Source: JAGOBP01 sp046328575 (lineage in GTDB: Bacteria > Chloroflexota > Anaerolineae > Fen-1058). Taken from it: a stretch of DNA of 64,000 nt. The stretch spans positions 3,132 to 67,131 of the forward strand of contig JAXLWI010000018.1 in assembly GCA_046328575.1 (NCBI GenBank), read 5' to 3'. The number at the start of each line of letters is the position of its first letter. Position 1 is the first letter of the stretch. Shown one piece after another: positions 34,632 to 42,836 of the stretch. The notes beneath the pieces are model-generated. The model was not told the origin of the DNA and did no database searches. It was given only the letters and a program-made list of their open reading frames with translations. Position numbers and translations under genes: made by a program.

Positions 34632-35909
34632 ATGATCAAAGAGACGCCCTATTGGTGGGCCACCGCGCCCGAACTGCCCAGCTATGCCGATCGGCCTTTG
34701 CCCGCCCGCGCGGACGTGGTTGTGATCGGCAGCGGCTACACCGGGTTATCCGCGGCGCGGACTTTGGCGCAGCGCGGGGCTAGCGTCGTCGTGCTGGAAA
34801 AAGAGACGATCGGTTGGGGCGCGAGTTCGCGTAACGGCGGACAGGTGTTGACCGGTCTGGCCGTTGGACCGGCGACGTTGATCAAGAAGTTGGGGTTGGA
34901 GCGCGCACACGAATTGCATGCGCTGTCGTTGCGCGGCCTCGACTTCATCGAGAACCTCATCGCGAGTGAGAACATCGAGTGTGAGTATGGCCGCGTGGGT
35001 CATCTCGAAGCTGCCTGCAAGCCCGCGCATTTCAAGCATTTTCAGCACGCGCAAGAGTTGCTCGCGCGCGACTTCAATCATTCCATTCAGCTGCTGGAGC
35101 GATCGCGGCAGCGCGAAGAACTGGGCACTGATTATTATCACGGCGTGTTGATTGACGAGCGCAGCGGCGGCGTGCACCCGGCTAAATACGTGCGCGGCCT
35201 GGCGCGCGCTGCGGAACGCGCCGGGGCGCAATTGCTCGATCGGACACCGGCCTTATCGATCGAACGCGGCAGTCAGCAATTCAGGGTCTTTACGCCGCGC
35301 GGGCCGATCGGGGCGAAGGACGTGCTGATCGCGACGAACGGCTACACGGACGCTGTCTCCGCCACTTTGCGCCGTCGCATCATTCCTGTCGGTTCGTATA
35401 TGATCGCCACTGAGCCGCTACCCAGTGAAGTCGCCGATCGAATCTTGCCGCATCGCCGCGTGGTCTATGATTCCAAAAATTTTCTGGCGTATTTCCGGTT
35501 GTCGGCCGACAACCGGATGTTGTTTGGCGGGCGAGCAGAGTACAAACCGTCATCGCCGCAGACCACGCGCCGCAGCGTGGCAATTTTACAGCGCGGTCTG
35601 GGCGAAATCTTTCCCGAATTGGCACACGCGCCTATCGAGTATTCGTGGAGCGGCAACGTATGTTTCACGTTCGATCGCTTGCCGCGCGCGGGTCGCATGG
35701 GTGGCGTGCATTACGCCTTGGCCTATGCCGGTCACGGCGTGGCGATGGCGACCTACTTGGGCGCACAGTTGGCCGAAATGATCTGTGGGGCGGGCGGTCA
35801 GAATCCCTTTGCCGATTTGCCGTTTAAGTCGATTCCATTTTATGACGGGCGGCCATGGTTTATGCTGCTTGGGTCAGTGTGGTACAAATTATTAGACTTA
35901 GTAAGTTAG
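34632..35909 (+). CDS. FAD-dependent amino-acid/amine oxidoreductase (DAO superfamily)
   Basis: 425 residues, ATG 34632 behind AAAGGAG. Rossmann FAD site ADVVVIGSGYTGLSAARTLAQRGASVVVLEKE, then GWGASSRNGGQV, typical of gamma-glutamylputrescine oxidase / sarcosine-oxidase-like enzymes (PuuB group). The C-terminal part has VHYALAYAGHGVAMATYLGAQLAEMI, the second FAD-contact stretch (G-x-x-G-H-G). It is in the same direction as pabBC with 25 nt between them, yet the functions are not obviously linked. The amine substrate is unknown. Confidence 0.88.
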   Translation: MIKETPYWWATAPELPSYADRPLPARADVVVIGSGYTGLSAARTLAQRGASVVVLEKETIGWGASSRNGGQVLTGLAVGPATLIKKLGLERAHELHALSLRGLDFIENLIASENIECEYGRVGHLEAACKPAHFKHFQHAQELLARDFNHSIQLLERSRQREELGTDYYHGVLIDERSGGVHPAKYVRGLARAAERAGAQLLDRTPALSIERGSQQFRVFTPRGPIGAKDVLIATNGYTDAVSATLRRRIIPVGSYMIATEPLPSEVADRILPHRRVVYDSKNFLAYFRLSADNRMLFGGRAEYKPSSPQTTRRSVAILQRGLGEIFPELAHAPIEYSWSGNVCFTFDRLPRAGRMGGVHYALAYAGHGVAMATYLGAQLAEMICGAGGQNPFADLPFKSIPFYDGRPWFMLLGSVWYKLLDLVS

Positions 35910-35965
35910 CATGCGGTTATGCTTGTGCCTTAGTGGGCAGTGCATTTGTGCACGCAAAGGTCACC

Positions 35966-37543
35966 TTGTCAACTCTTCAGCGTGTCACCCTGTCATCTTG
36001 TTGCTTGATCGGCCTATCCCTCCTGCTGGTCGCGTCGCAGGTGACACAGGCCGCCGCGTCTGCGACTACTGCTCCGTTTGAGTCATTGCCGCCTGACGTA
36101 GTGATTGAGACCGTCGTGCCAAATGCAACTCAACTGGTGGCGATGGCCTTTACACCCGATGGTCGCCTGTTGTACACCGAACGCACCGGCAATGTGCGCG
36201 TCGTTGTAAACGGGCAACTCTCTCCTGTGCCGGTTAATACCTTTACCAGCGTAATCAACACTGAAGGCGAGCGCGGTCTGTTGGGCATTGCGGTCGATCC
36301 AGACTTTGAGACCAATCACTATGTTTGGACCTACTACACGCGCCGCACCTCGATTAATCCGCCGCAGTTTAGCAATCGCATTGTGCGCTTCGTCCTGTCG
36401 GATGATAATGCCGGTCTTGACACGGTTAAAGTGCACGGCTATCCAGTCGATCGGTATGTGACCATTCACAACGGCGGTAATTTGCATTTTGGGCCGGACG
36501 GCAAACTCTACGTGACAGTCGGCAACAACGCCAACGACAATGATCCGGCCACACCGTCGCAGAATCTGGGCAGCGAGCTAGGTAAAATTCTGCGCTACAA
36601 CCCGACTCTACCCCTGAGTATTCCCAGTGACAATCCGTGGCCGGGCAGCAGCATCTACGCGTACGGGTTACGCAACTCGTTCGACTTCGACTTCGATCCG
36701 ATTAACGGCGCGATTTTTGCCACGGAAAACGGCAGTGATTGTGACGACGAACTGAACCGCATTTTGCCGGCACACAACTACGGCTGGCGCGTGCCGTACC
36801 CGTGCGACGATGCCGCCGGACCTGATCCCGCTTACAATACAATTCCGCCGCTGACTTATTGGACGCCGTCGATTGCGCCGACGGGCGTTGCTTTTTATAC
36901 GGGCGATCTGATCCCCGAATGGTATGGCGACGCGTTCATGTGCAACTGGAAGGAAGCGAATACCAATTTACAACACATTCGGCTTAACCCGGCCCGATCG
37001 GCGATCCAAGCGTTGACGGTACTCTCGGATACGGTGACGCATCAAACCATCCGCTGCCAGACCGATGTGGTCGTTGGTCCAGAGGGAGCACTCTACTATT
37101 CCGAAGGTGGCGGTTGGACCAACGGTGCGATCAAGCGACTGACCCGACGCACGTCCTTTCTCGATAGCCACGTGGACAGCCTGACGCCGCACGCTCAGGC
37201 GGGCGATACAATCGAGATGCAGATCACGCTCCAGCATCGCGGCACGCTCAGCAACACCTTCAACGTGAACGTTGATCCGTTGGGGCAAGCCGATATCATC
37301 GGCGCGCAGACCAACCGTGGTGTGATCAACTTTTCCGCAACGAATGTGACTTGGACCGGCAACGTGAGCGGCACTGAAGCGGTGACCGCTACTTACACGC
37401 TGCAAACATCAACGGTCGCGACCAACACCTATTGGCTGTTTAATCTGATCAACATCACTGCGCCACAGGCTACATCGGTTACACTCAGCCCACAGGTCGT
37501 CGTCAACGGTTACGCGGCTTATCTGCCCATCGCGCGCAGGTAA
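35966..37543 (+). CDS. secreted PQQ-type sugar dehydrogenase (GSDH) with C-terminal beta domain
   Basis: 525 residues from TTG 35966, supported by AAGG 5 nt upstream; an earlier start would overlap the upstream gene. Signal peptide (SSCCLIGLSLLLVASQVTQAAASA). Six-bladed propeller blocks: VAMAFTPDGRLLYTERTGNVRVV, RGLLGIAVDPDFETNHYVW, VTIHNGGNLHFGPDGKLYVTVGNNAND, LGKILRYNPT, YGLRNSFDFDFDP, TENGSDCDDELNRILPAHNYGW. The H-N-G-G and Y-G-x-R-N features fit the glucose/sorbosone dehydrogenase family. Residues ~400-510 are an extracellular beta-sandwich (HAQAGDTIEMQITLQHRG), ending in YLPIARR. PQQ use cannot be proved; no pqq gene is here. Confidence 0.88.
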   Translation: MSTLQRVTLSSCCLIGLSLLLVASQVTQAAASATTAPFESLPPDVVIETVVPNATQLVAMAFTPDGRLLYTERTGNVRVVVNGQLSPVPVNTFTSVINTEGERGLLGIAVDPDFETNHYVWTYYTRRTSINPPQFSNRIVRFVLSDDNAGLDTVKVHGYPVDRYVTIHNGGNLHFGPDGKLYVTVGNNANDNDPATPSQNLGSELGKILRYNPTLPLSIPSDNPWPGSSIYAYGLRNSFDFDFDPINGAIFATENGSDCDDELNRILPAHNYGWRVPYPCDDAAGPDPAYNTIPPLTYWTPSIAPTGVAFYTGDLIPEWYGDAFMCNWKEANTNLQHIRLNPARSAIQALTVLSDTVTHQTIRCQTDVVVGPEGALYYSEGGGWTNGAIKRLTRRTSFLDSHVDSLTPHAQAGDTIEMQITLQHRGTLSNTFNVNVDPLGQADIIGAQTNRGVINFSATNVTWTGNVSGTEAVTATYTLQTSTVATNTYWLFNLINITAPQATSVTLSPQVVVNGYAAYLPIARR

Positions 37544-37583
37544 ACAAAAACGATCGGGTTGATGAACGCGCGCAGTCTCGTGC

Positions 37584-37589
37584 TATAAT
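37584..37589 (+). promoter_or_regulatory. icd promoter, -10 TATAAT
   Basis: TATAAT at 37584-37589 with TTGATG at 37559-37564 (19-bp spacer), 41 nt upstream of the icd start. Confidence 0.6.
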
Positions 37590-37630
37590 CGCGGCTGATC
37601 AGCAATCATATTCACCGAGGAGACTCCACC

Positions 37631-38905
37631 ATGACTGAAGGAAGCAAGATTTCGATCGATAACGGCAAATTGATCGTGCCCGATCATCCCGTCGTGCCAT
37701 TCATCGAAGGTGATGGCACCGGCCCCGACATCTGGCGTGCCAGCGTGCGCGTGATGGATGCGGCGGTCGAGAAAGCGTACAAAGGCGCGCGCAAGATTCA
37801 ATGGAAGGAAGTGTTGGCGGGCGAGAAGGCCTTCAACACGGTCAACAATTGGCTGCCCGATGAGACCGTCGCCGCGTTCCGCGAATATCTCGTTGGCATC
37901 AAAGGGCCGCTCACCACGCCGATCGGCGGCGGCATCCGATCGCTCAACGTGGCCCTGCGGCAATTGCTCGATCTATACGTCTGTCTGCGCCCGGTGCGCT
38001 GGTTCAAGGGCGTGCCCTCGCCGGTGAAGACGCCGGAGAAGATCGACATGGTGATCTTCCGCGAGAACACCGAAGACATTTACGCGGGTATCGAATTCGA
38101 GCAAGGCTCGGAAGCGAACAAGAAGTTCCTAGCGATGTTCAAGGAAGCCTTCCCCAAAGAGTATAGCAAGATTCGCTTCCCTGAAACGTCCGGTATTGGC
38201 ATCAAGCCCGTCTCGAAGGACGGCACGGAACGCCTGGTTCGCTCGGCCATTCAGTACGCCATCGCCAATAAGCGCAAGAGCGTGACCTTTGTCCACAAGG
38301 GCAACATCATGAAGTTCACCGAAGGCGCGTTCCGCAATTGGGGTTATGCGCTGGCCGAAGGCGAATTCGCAGGTCAAACTTACACGTGGGATCAATGGGA
38401 GCGCACCAAGAAGGCGCAAGGTGAAAAGGCTGCGAATGACGAGCAAAAAGCCGAACTGGCGAAGGGCAAGATCCTGATCAAAGACGCCATCGCTGACATC
38501 ACGTTGCAGCAAGTCCTCACGCGCCCCGATGAGTTCGACGTGATCGCGACGATGAACCTCAACGGTGACTACCTCAGCGATGCGTTGGCTGCGCAAGTAG
38601 GCGGCATCGGCATTGCGCCCGGTGGCAACATCAACTACGTCACGGGCCACGCCGTCTTCGAAGCCACGCATGGTACTGCACCGAAGTATGCCAACCTCGA
38701 TAAGGTCAATCCCGGCTCAGTGGTGCTGTCTGGCGAGATGATGTTGCGCTACATGGGCTGGATCGAGGCCGCCGATTTGATCATCAAGGGCATGGACGGC
38801 GCGATCGGCAGCAAGACCGTGACCTATGACTTCGCTCGCTTGATGGACGGCGCGAAGGAAGTGAAGTGCAGCGAGTTCGGCGATGCGGTGATTTCGCACA
38901 TGTAG
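37631..38905 (+). CDS. icd: NADP-dependent isocitrate dehydrogenase
   Basis: 424 residues, ATG 37631 behind GAGGAG. Oxidative decarboxylation of isocitrate to 2-oxoglutarate in the TCA cycle. E. coli-type Icd: FIEGDGTGPDIWRASVRVMDAAVEKAY, substrate loop GGGIRSLNVALRQLLDLYVCLRPVRWF, DMVIFRENTEDIYAGIEF, KSVTFVHKGNIMKFTEGAFRNWGY, metal-binding Asp in IATMNLNGDYLSDALAAQVGGIGIAPGGNI, and ATHGTAPKYANLDKVNPGS. The S-x-N-V-A-L phosphorylatable serine site is present. Its own promoter and terminator make it a single unit, feeding the SDH step encoded further along the window. Confidence 0.96.
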   Translation: MTEGSKISIDNGKLIVPDHPVVPFIEGDGTGPDIWRASVRVMDAAVEKAYKGARKIQWKEVLAGEKAFNTVNNWLPDETVAAFREYLVGIKGPLTTPIGGGIRSLNVALRQLLDLYVCLRPVRWFKGVPSPVKTPEKIDMVIFRENTEDIYAGIEFEQGSEANKKFLAMFKEAFPKEYSKIRFPETSGIGIKPVSKDGTERLVRSAIQYAIANKRKSVTFVHKGNIMKFTEGAFRNWGYALAEGEFAGQTYTWDQWERTKKAQGEKAANDEQKAELAKGKILIKDAIADITLQQVLTRPDEFDVIATMNLNGDYLSDALAAQVGGIGIAPGGNINYVTGHAVFEATHGTAPKYANLDKVNPGSVVLSGEMMLRYMGWIEAADLIIKGMDGAIGSKTVTYDFARLMDGAKEVKCSEFGDAVISHM

Positions 38906-38934
38906 GGAAGTAGATTAGGCGATTAGTAAATTAG

Positions 38935-38975
38935 GCGAGGAATCTCTGCACGAAAGAGGTTCCTCGCTTGTTTTG
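38935..38975 (+). terminator. icd terminator
   Basis: GCGAGGAA at 38934-38941 pairs with TTCCTCGC at 38960-38967 and TTGTTTT follows. The TTG that starts a longer NUDIX frame at 38968 is inside this tail. Confidence 0.7.
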
Positions 38976-38985
38976 GATAGAGACA

Positions 38986-39471
38986 ATGCACACTCGTTTT
39001 GAAGACATCGATTGGACACAGTGGACGCCGCAAGAGCGGGCGACGCTGCTGTTTGTGCGCCGCGACGGGCAGGTGTTGCTGATTCGTAAGAAGCGCGGCC
39101 TGGGCGCAGGCAAGATCAACGGGCCGGGCGGTCGCCTCGATAACGGCGAAACGCCACTGCAATGCGCCATCCGCGAAGTGCAAGAGGAACTGCGCGTCAC
39201 GCCCATCGATGTACAGCTGCGCGGTGAATTGGCTTTTCAGTTTATCGATGGCTATGCGTTGTTCGTATCGGTGTTCAGCGCGGAAGACTGCGAGGGCGAG
39301 CCGCAAGAAACCGCTGAGGCCACACCCATCTGGACGCCAGTCGATGCAATCCCGTTCGATCAGATGTGGGCGGACGATCGGCTGTGGTTTCAACTCATGT
39401 TGAGTGATCGGTTCTTTCGTGGACAGTTTCTGTTTGACGGCGATGAATTGTTGGGACATACCTTGTATTAA
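38986..39471 (+). CDS. NUDIX hydrolase (MutT-like)
   Basis: 161 residues. ATG 38986 is chosen because an upstream TTG in the same frame lies in the icd terminator's T run. The NUDIX box is complete: GGRLDNGETPLQCAIREVQEEL, with G-x5-E-x7-R-E-x2-E-E for Mg2+ binding. The N-terminal strand LLFVRRDGQVLLIRKKRGLGAGKINGPGG and the later PIWTPVDAIPFDQMWADDRLWFQLML look most like MTH1/8-oxo-dGTPases of the plant-bacterial group (F-D-Q-M-W-x-D-D). Sanitising oxidised nucleotides is the most likely role. Confidence 0.9.
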   Translation: MHTRFEDIDWTQWTPQERATLLFVRRDGQVLLIRKKRGLGAGKINGPGGRLDNGETPLQCAIREVQEELRVTPIDVQLRGELAFQFIDGYALFVSVFSAEDCEGEPQETAEATPIWTPVDAIPFDQMWADDRLWFQLMLSDRFFRGQFLFDGDELLGHTLY

Positions 39472-39511
39472 ACAGCGCCGCTGATCGATCAATCACCAAC
39501 TTGTTATTCAA

Positions 39512-39555
39512 CCACGCCCGATCGGCTGATCCAACCGATCGGGCGTGGTGTTTAT
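39512..39555. terminator. bidirectional terminator between NUDIX and hydrolase genes
   Basis: CCACGCCCGATCGG at 39512-39525 and complement at 39534-39547 form a perfect 14-bp stem containing CGATCG; convergent genes flank it. Confidence 0.85.
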
Positions 39556-39570
39556 ACTGGCTTGTGTCGA

Positions 39571-40557
39571 TCAGATTTGCTGTTTAAGCCAAGCGGTGAT
39601 GACCTTGACTACATCGTCGTCCAAGCGAGTATCGGCCGCGCTGTACGTTGATATCGCTTCGGCCGCCGTAAACTGCGATCGATCGCGGGGCTCGTATTTG
39701 AGGACGTGACTGGCGTGATCGGCATACGCGACCGTGATGTTGTTCCGATCTTTAGCTGCCGCTTCAAACAACGGTCCGTCTATCTGCCAATCCACTTGAA
39801 TGTCCTGCTTGCCGATGAGAATCAATGTAGGCGCGGTAACTTTGGCCAGCAGGGTCAGCGGATCAGTTACCCACAGTTCGCGCGCAAAGGCTTGATTGAT
39901 CGGGTTGGTGATGCCTAGGATGATATTGCGCAAGGCTTCGGGCACAGGCGCGTCGACGGCGACCGGCCGTTCGGCGGCGAAATCGGCCATCGCGGCATCG
40001 TAGATCGCCAAGAGATCGTTGCCGCCCGGCACGGCCTGAAATTGCGCCGCGATCTGCGCCCGCGCTAACACCCCCGTCGGATGTGCGAAGGCCGAGGTCA
40101 AGATCAATCCCGCAAATAGCGGGTCGGTTCGCTGCGTTTGATAATTCAAGGCGTGGATGCAGCCTTCACTATTGGTCAAGGCGAAGATGTGGCGCGGATC
40201 GACATCGCCGCGCTTGACCAGTAGTTCCACGCCGCCAGCCAGTTCGGCCACATGGCCTTGCATGCTGATCTTGCCGATCAGCTTCATGATATTGGCCTGG
40301 ACGTTTGGCCCAGCTGCGCGCTTATCATAACGCAGCGTAATGAAGCCGCGTTCGGTTAAGGCTTGTGCGAGTAAAGCCGCGCTGCCATTAGTGCCAGGGA
40401 TCAGGGGGGAGTTCCAGTTCCGATCGGTGGGACCGCTGCCCGCGACCATGATGATGGCCGGAAAGGGACCATCGCCAGCGGGACGTGTCAGCGACGCTTC
40501 AACGTCGATGTCATCCACTTGCCATGAGGCGAGCGTGTCTTCAAAACGATTGGTCAT
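39571..40557 (-). CDS. alpha/beta hydrolase, cytoplasmic, paralogue of the lipoprotein hydrolase
   Basis: 328 residues from ATG 40557 behind GGAGAT; no signal peptide. VEASLTRPAGDGPFPAIIMVAGSGPTDRN and GFITLRYDKRAAG match the lipoprotein hydrolase at 29949-31367 (TLPKGTGPFAAIVLVHGSGPNDRD, AVLRYDKRTK). The usual nucleophile elbow G-x-S-x-G is replaced by LTNSEGCIHAL (N-S-E-G), so the Ser is still there but the motif is altered. The late Asp (LIGKQDIQVDWQIDG) and His (ADHASHVLK) are present. Substrate unknown. Confidence 0.85.
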   Translation of the reverse strand: MTNRFEDTLASWQVDDIDVEASLTRPAGDGPFPAIIMVAGSGPTDRNWNSPLIPGTNGSAALLAQALTERGFITLRYDKRAAGPNVQANIMKLIGKISMQGHVAELAGGVELLVKRGDVDPRHIFALTNSEGCIHALNYQTQRTDPLFAGLILTSAFAHPTGVLARAQIAAQFQAVPGGNDLLAIYDAAMADFAAERPVAVDAPVPEALRNIILGITNPINQAFARELWVTDPLTLLAKVTAPTLILIGKQDIQVDWQIDGPLFEAAAKDRNNITVAYADHASHVLKYEPRDRSQFTAAEAISTYSAADTRLDDDVVKVITAWLKQQI

Positions 40558-40711
40558 GTTGATATCTCCGATTATGAAGTAATTGGAATTATAAGCCACA
40601 CTGGTTTAGGTGACTACAGTTAGCGTAGGGTGTCTTGCGAACTGGCCAGTTCCAAATGTGGTATATTGCTTGACAAAGCAGCCGCGAAGTTTGAGATAGA
40701 AGGGGATTCCA

Positions 40712-41110
40712 ATGGCGATATTGCGAGGGCTCAACGCGACGCTGGCATTTCTGCTTGAATTAGCCATGATAGCCTCCCTCGGCTATTGGGGCTATCAAAG
40801 TAATGATAACACTTTGATGAGATGGCTATTGGCTATTGGCTTGCCACTCGTCGCGATTGAAGCCATGTTATGATTGCCCTGAAGTCGATTCAAGGGCTAT
40901 CCACAAAGCCGGGCGCAATCGTCATCACTCGGTTTGTTTCTGCTTGCTGCACTGGCTTTGTACAACGTCAATCAACCCACAGCGGCGATTGTGTTGGCTA
41001 CTGTCGCGATCATTAACCGGGTATTCGTGCCGTTTCAAGACAATGGTAAGGAAAGGTCCCCTATCGCTATGATTTCGGTCGGTTATGTTAGCGAAACGAG
41101 TTATGACTAA
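40712..41110 (+). CDS. YrdB/DUF2568-family membrane protein (frameshifted)
   Basis: Starts ATG 40712 behind AAGGGG; MAILRGLNATLAFLLELAMIASLGYWGYQSND gives helix 1, and RWLLAIGLPLVAIEAML helix 2 before a frame break near 40870. The continuation in another frame (LGLFLLAALALYNVNQPTAAIVLATVAIINR) supplies helices 3 and 4 and the I-N-R that closes the family. Length fits the ~110-residue family once one indel is mended. This break marks the left edge of the second frameshift patch. The function of the family is unknown. Confidence 0.65.
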
Positions 41111-41618
41111 CCCGGATTGGCTGAAAAACCGATCGGGTCAAAGATATTTATTCGGTCAGCAAGCGTGTCCGGACAATTTTGCCGACTATATCAATCTCTG
41201 GAAGCACAATGGCTATTGGCTGTTTGACTCACCACGAATCATTGTTGAGTTAGCGGCTGAACACCACATCAATTTGAAAGCGTAAAATTTTTCAATACGA
41301 AGTGTACGAACATCAATGGGACGAAGACGATTCGATTTGGAAACCATTCGGGCCGGAGCTTTGCTTGCCAACTCACGTTGAGGTTCCGCCGCAGAAACGC
41401 TTGAAGGTTACGATGTCGTCTCGTTCTGGGGGCAAACTGCGCCGGAGTGTTCTTACTTGTCGTGCAATAGTATGGCCGAAAAGCATTGACGTCAACGAGC
41501 ACTTGCCTGATTTCTACCTTCGAAGAAGCCAAGCGATTGGTGGAGAACAAAGTCTTTGAAAACTGCGAACCAGGTCCCCTGCCGGATCTTCGCCGTTTAT
41601 TCATTATCGGATGATTGA
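41103..41618 (+). CDS. conserved-looking protein of unknown function (frameshifted)
   Basis: From ATG 41103: MTNPDWLKNRSGQRYLFGQQACPDNFADYINLWKHNGYWLFDSP, an intact first ~60 residues, then after an indel YEVYEHQWDEDDSIWKPFGPELCLPTHVEVPPQKRL and YDVVSFWGQTAPECSYLSCNSMAE, ending FEEAKRLVENKVFENCEPGPYRIFAVYSL. The acidic, Trp- and Cys-containing sequence looks like a globular soluble protein of ~170 residues. I do not recognise a family. Its start overlaps the YrdB-like gene. Confidence 0.5.
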
Positions 41619-41754
41619 CCGTGTAGCCATTCAGCGATGGATGAGTTGAGAACGCTCGATCGGTTAGGCTGGCCGATCGAGCGGTGTGTTGTCCATAAAA
41701 TTAAATCTTTGACGCGAAGTAGGTTAGAAAATTTGCGTCGTGTGTTTAATGCGG

Positions 41755-41760
41755 TATAAT
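41755..41760 (+). promoter_or_regulatory. sdh operon promoter
   Basis: TATAAT (41755-41760) with TTGCGT 16 bp upstream (41733-41738), 134 nt before the sdhC start; the long leader is unexplained. Confidence 0.55.
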
Positions 41761-41893
41761 CGTCGGCAGAGACTACAGTATCGCTTGACCTCGCCTCCTC
41801 GCCGATCCAATCGAGCGTGTTTTTTTGCCCAGGCATCCCGGAAACATCAGCCGCTTGATCGCGGCTACCCGAAAATCTCAACAGGGAGGCGGC

Positions 41894-42310
41894 ATGTCTA
41901 CAGTGGCAGCCAGCCCCGATCGGTCGTCAAAGGCGGCTCGATCTATCTGGGCGGCACTGGCATGTTGACCTGGCTGCTGCATCGGTCAGCGGTATTGCCG
42001 TGGTCTATTTCCTCACGTTGCACATCTTCGAAGTGTCTATGAAGTTGTTTGGCGGTCTGGAGGCTTCCACAACGAAGCCAAGGCCACTCGCGGCTTACAA
42101 ACAATTGTGGTTCCGCCCTTTGAAATGGCGCTGGTGTTGGCGGTGGTCTATCACGCGCTGAATGGCCTGTGTGGTGTGGATGCTTGATGCCTACCCACAG
42201 ACTACCAAACATCATCGTACTGTGTTCAAGATCGGCGTCGGCGTCTTCGTTGTGATCGCGCTGGCCGTCGCCGTGGTGATGTTGCGGCCCTTGTTCGGCA
42301 AGAGCCTCGC
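41894..42310 (+). CDS. sdhC: succinate dehydrogenase cytochrome b subunit (frameshifted; 3' end approximate)
   Basis: ATG 41894 follows GGGAGG. MSTVAASPDRSSKAARSIWAAL, then in a shifted frame WLLHRVSGIAVVYFLTLHIFEVSMKLFGG, the S-G-x-x-x-x-x-x-x-x-H haem-ligand pattern of the SdhC family, followed by VVPPFEMALVLAVVYHALNGL (second haem His) and TVFKIGVGVFVVIALAVAVVML. Three hydrophobic helices anchor the complex and hold haem b and the quinone site. Its end is not clear because of indels; I place it near 42310. Confidence 0.75.
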
Positions 42311-42311
42311 G

Positions 42312-42832
42312 GAGATTCGCTACTCAAGAGCACGGGCGCGTTGGTGTACAAGGTCAGGCGTCGGTGAGTCTGCCGGTGCTGTACATCGCGTGGCGCGGCT
42401 CCGGTTTGTCCAACGGGCTGATCGTTTCGTAATCCAGCAGTCGCCCTGCGCCGATGCAGAACAGCCGGAGCGGTTTATGTGGCAGTTCATGCGCGTGTCC
42501 GGTCTGATCATGGTGATCCTGTGTTTGCGCACCTGACCATCATGCACTTTATCAACGACATCGAGCAAATCACCGGGCAGTTTGTGGCCAATCGGTTTGC
42601 GGCCAATTCCCGATCTGGATCATCGTCGATCTCGCGATTCTGGTGTTGTTCGGATTCACGGTCTTCAACGGCTTGCGCATCGTGCTGATGGACTATATCA
42701 AACGCAGGCGGCGCGCGCCGGATCGCGTTCGTGTAGGCGATCGGGCTGTTTGGGTTGGTGTGGTTTGGTGCAGGTGCGGCGGTGCTGTTCTTTGTGCAGC
42801 AAAACGCCGCTATGATGCTGCTAACGGGATAA
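42312..42832 (+). CDS. sdhD: succinate dehydrogenase membrane subunit (frameshifted; start approximate)
   Basis: The readable parts are PERFMWQFMRVSGLIMVIL, then VFAHLTIMHFINDIEQITGQFVANRFA (haem-ligand His in helix 1), then PIWIIVDLAILVLFGFTVFNGLRIVLMDYIKRRR and AAVLFFVQQNAAMMLLTG, ending at TAA 42830. Three helices and the position between sdhC and sdhA give the assignment. Indels at about 42530 and 42610 break the frame, and the true start is uncertain. Confidence 0.65.
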
Positions 42833-42836
42833 CGAC

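Noticed and set aside
38968..39471. NUDIX start at TTG 38968
   Set aside because: This codon is in the T run of the icd terminator; the ATG at 38986 has better support.
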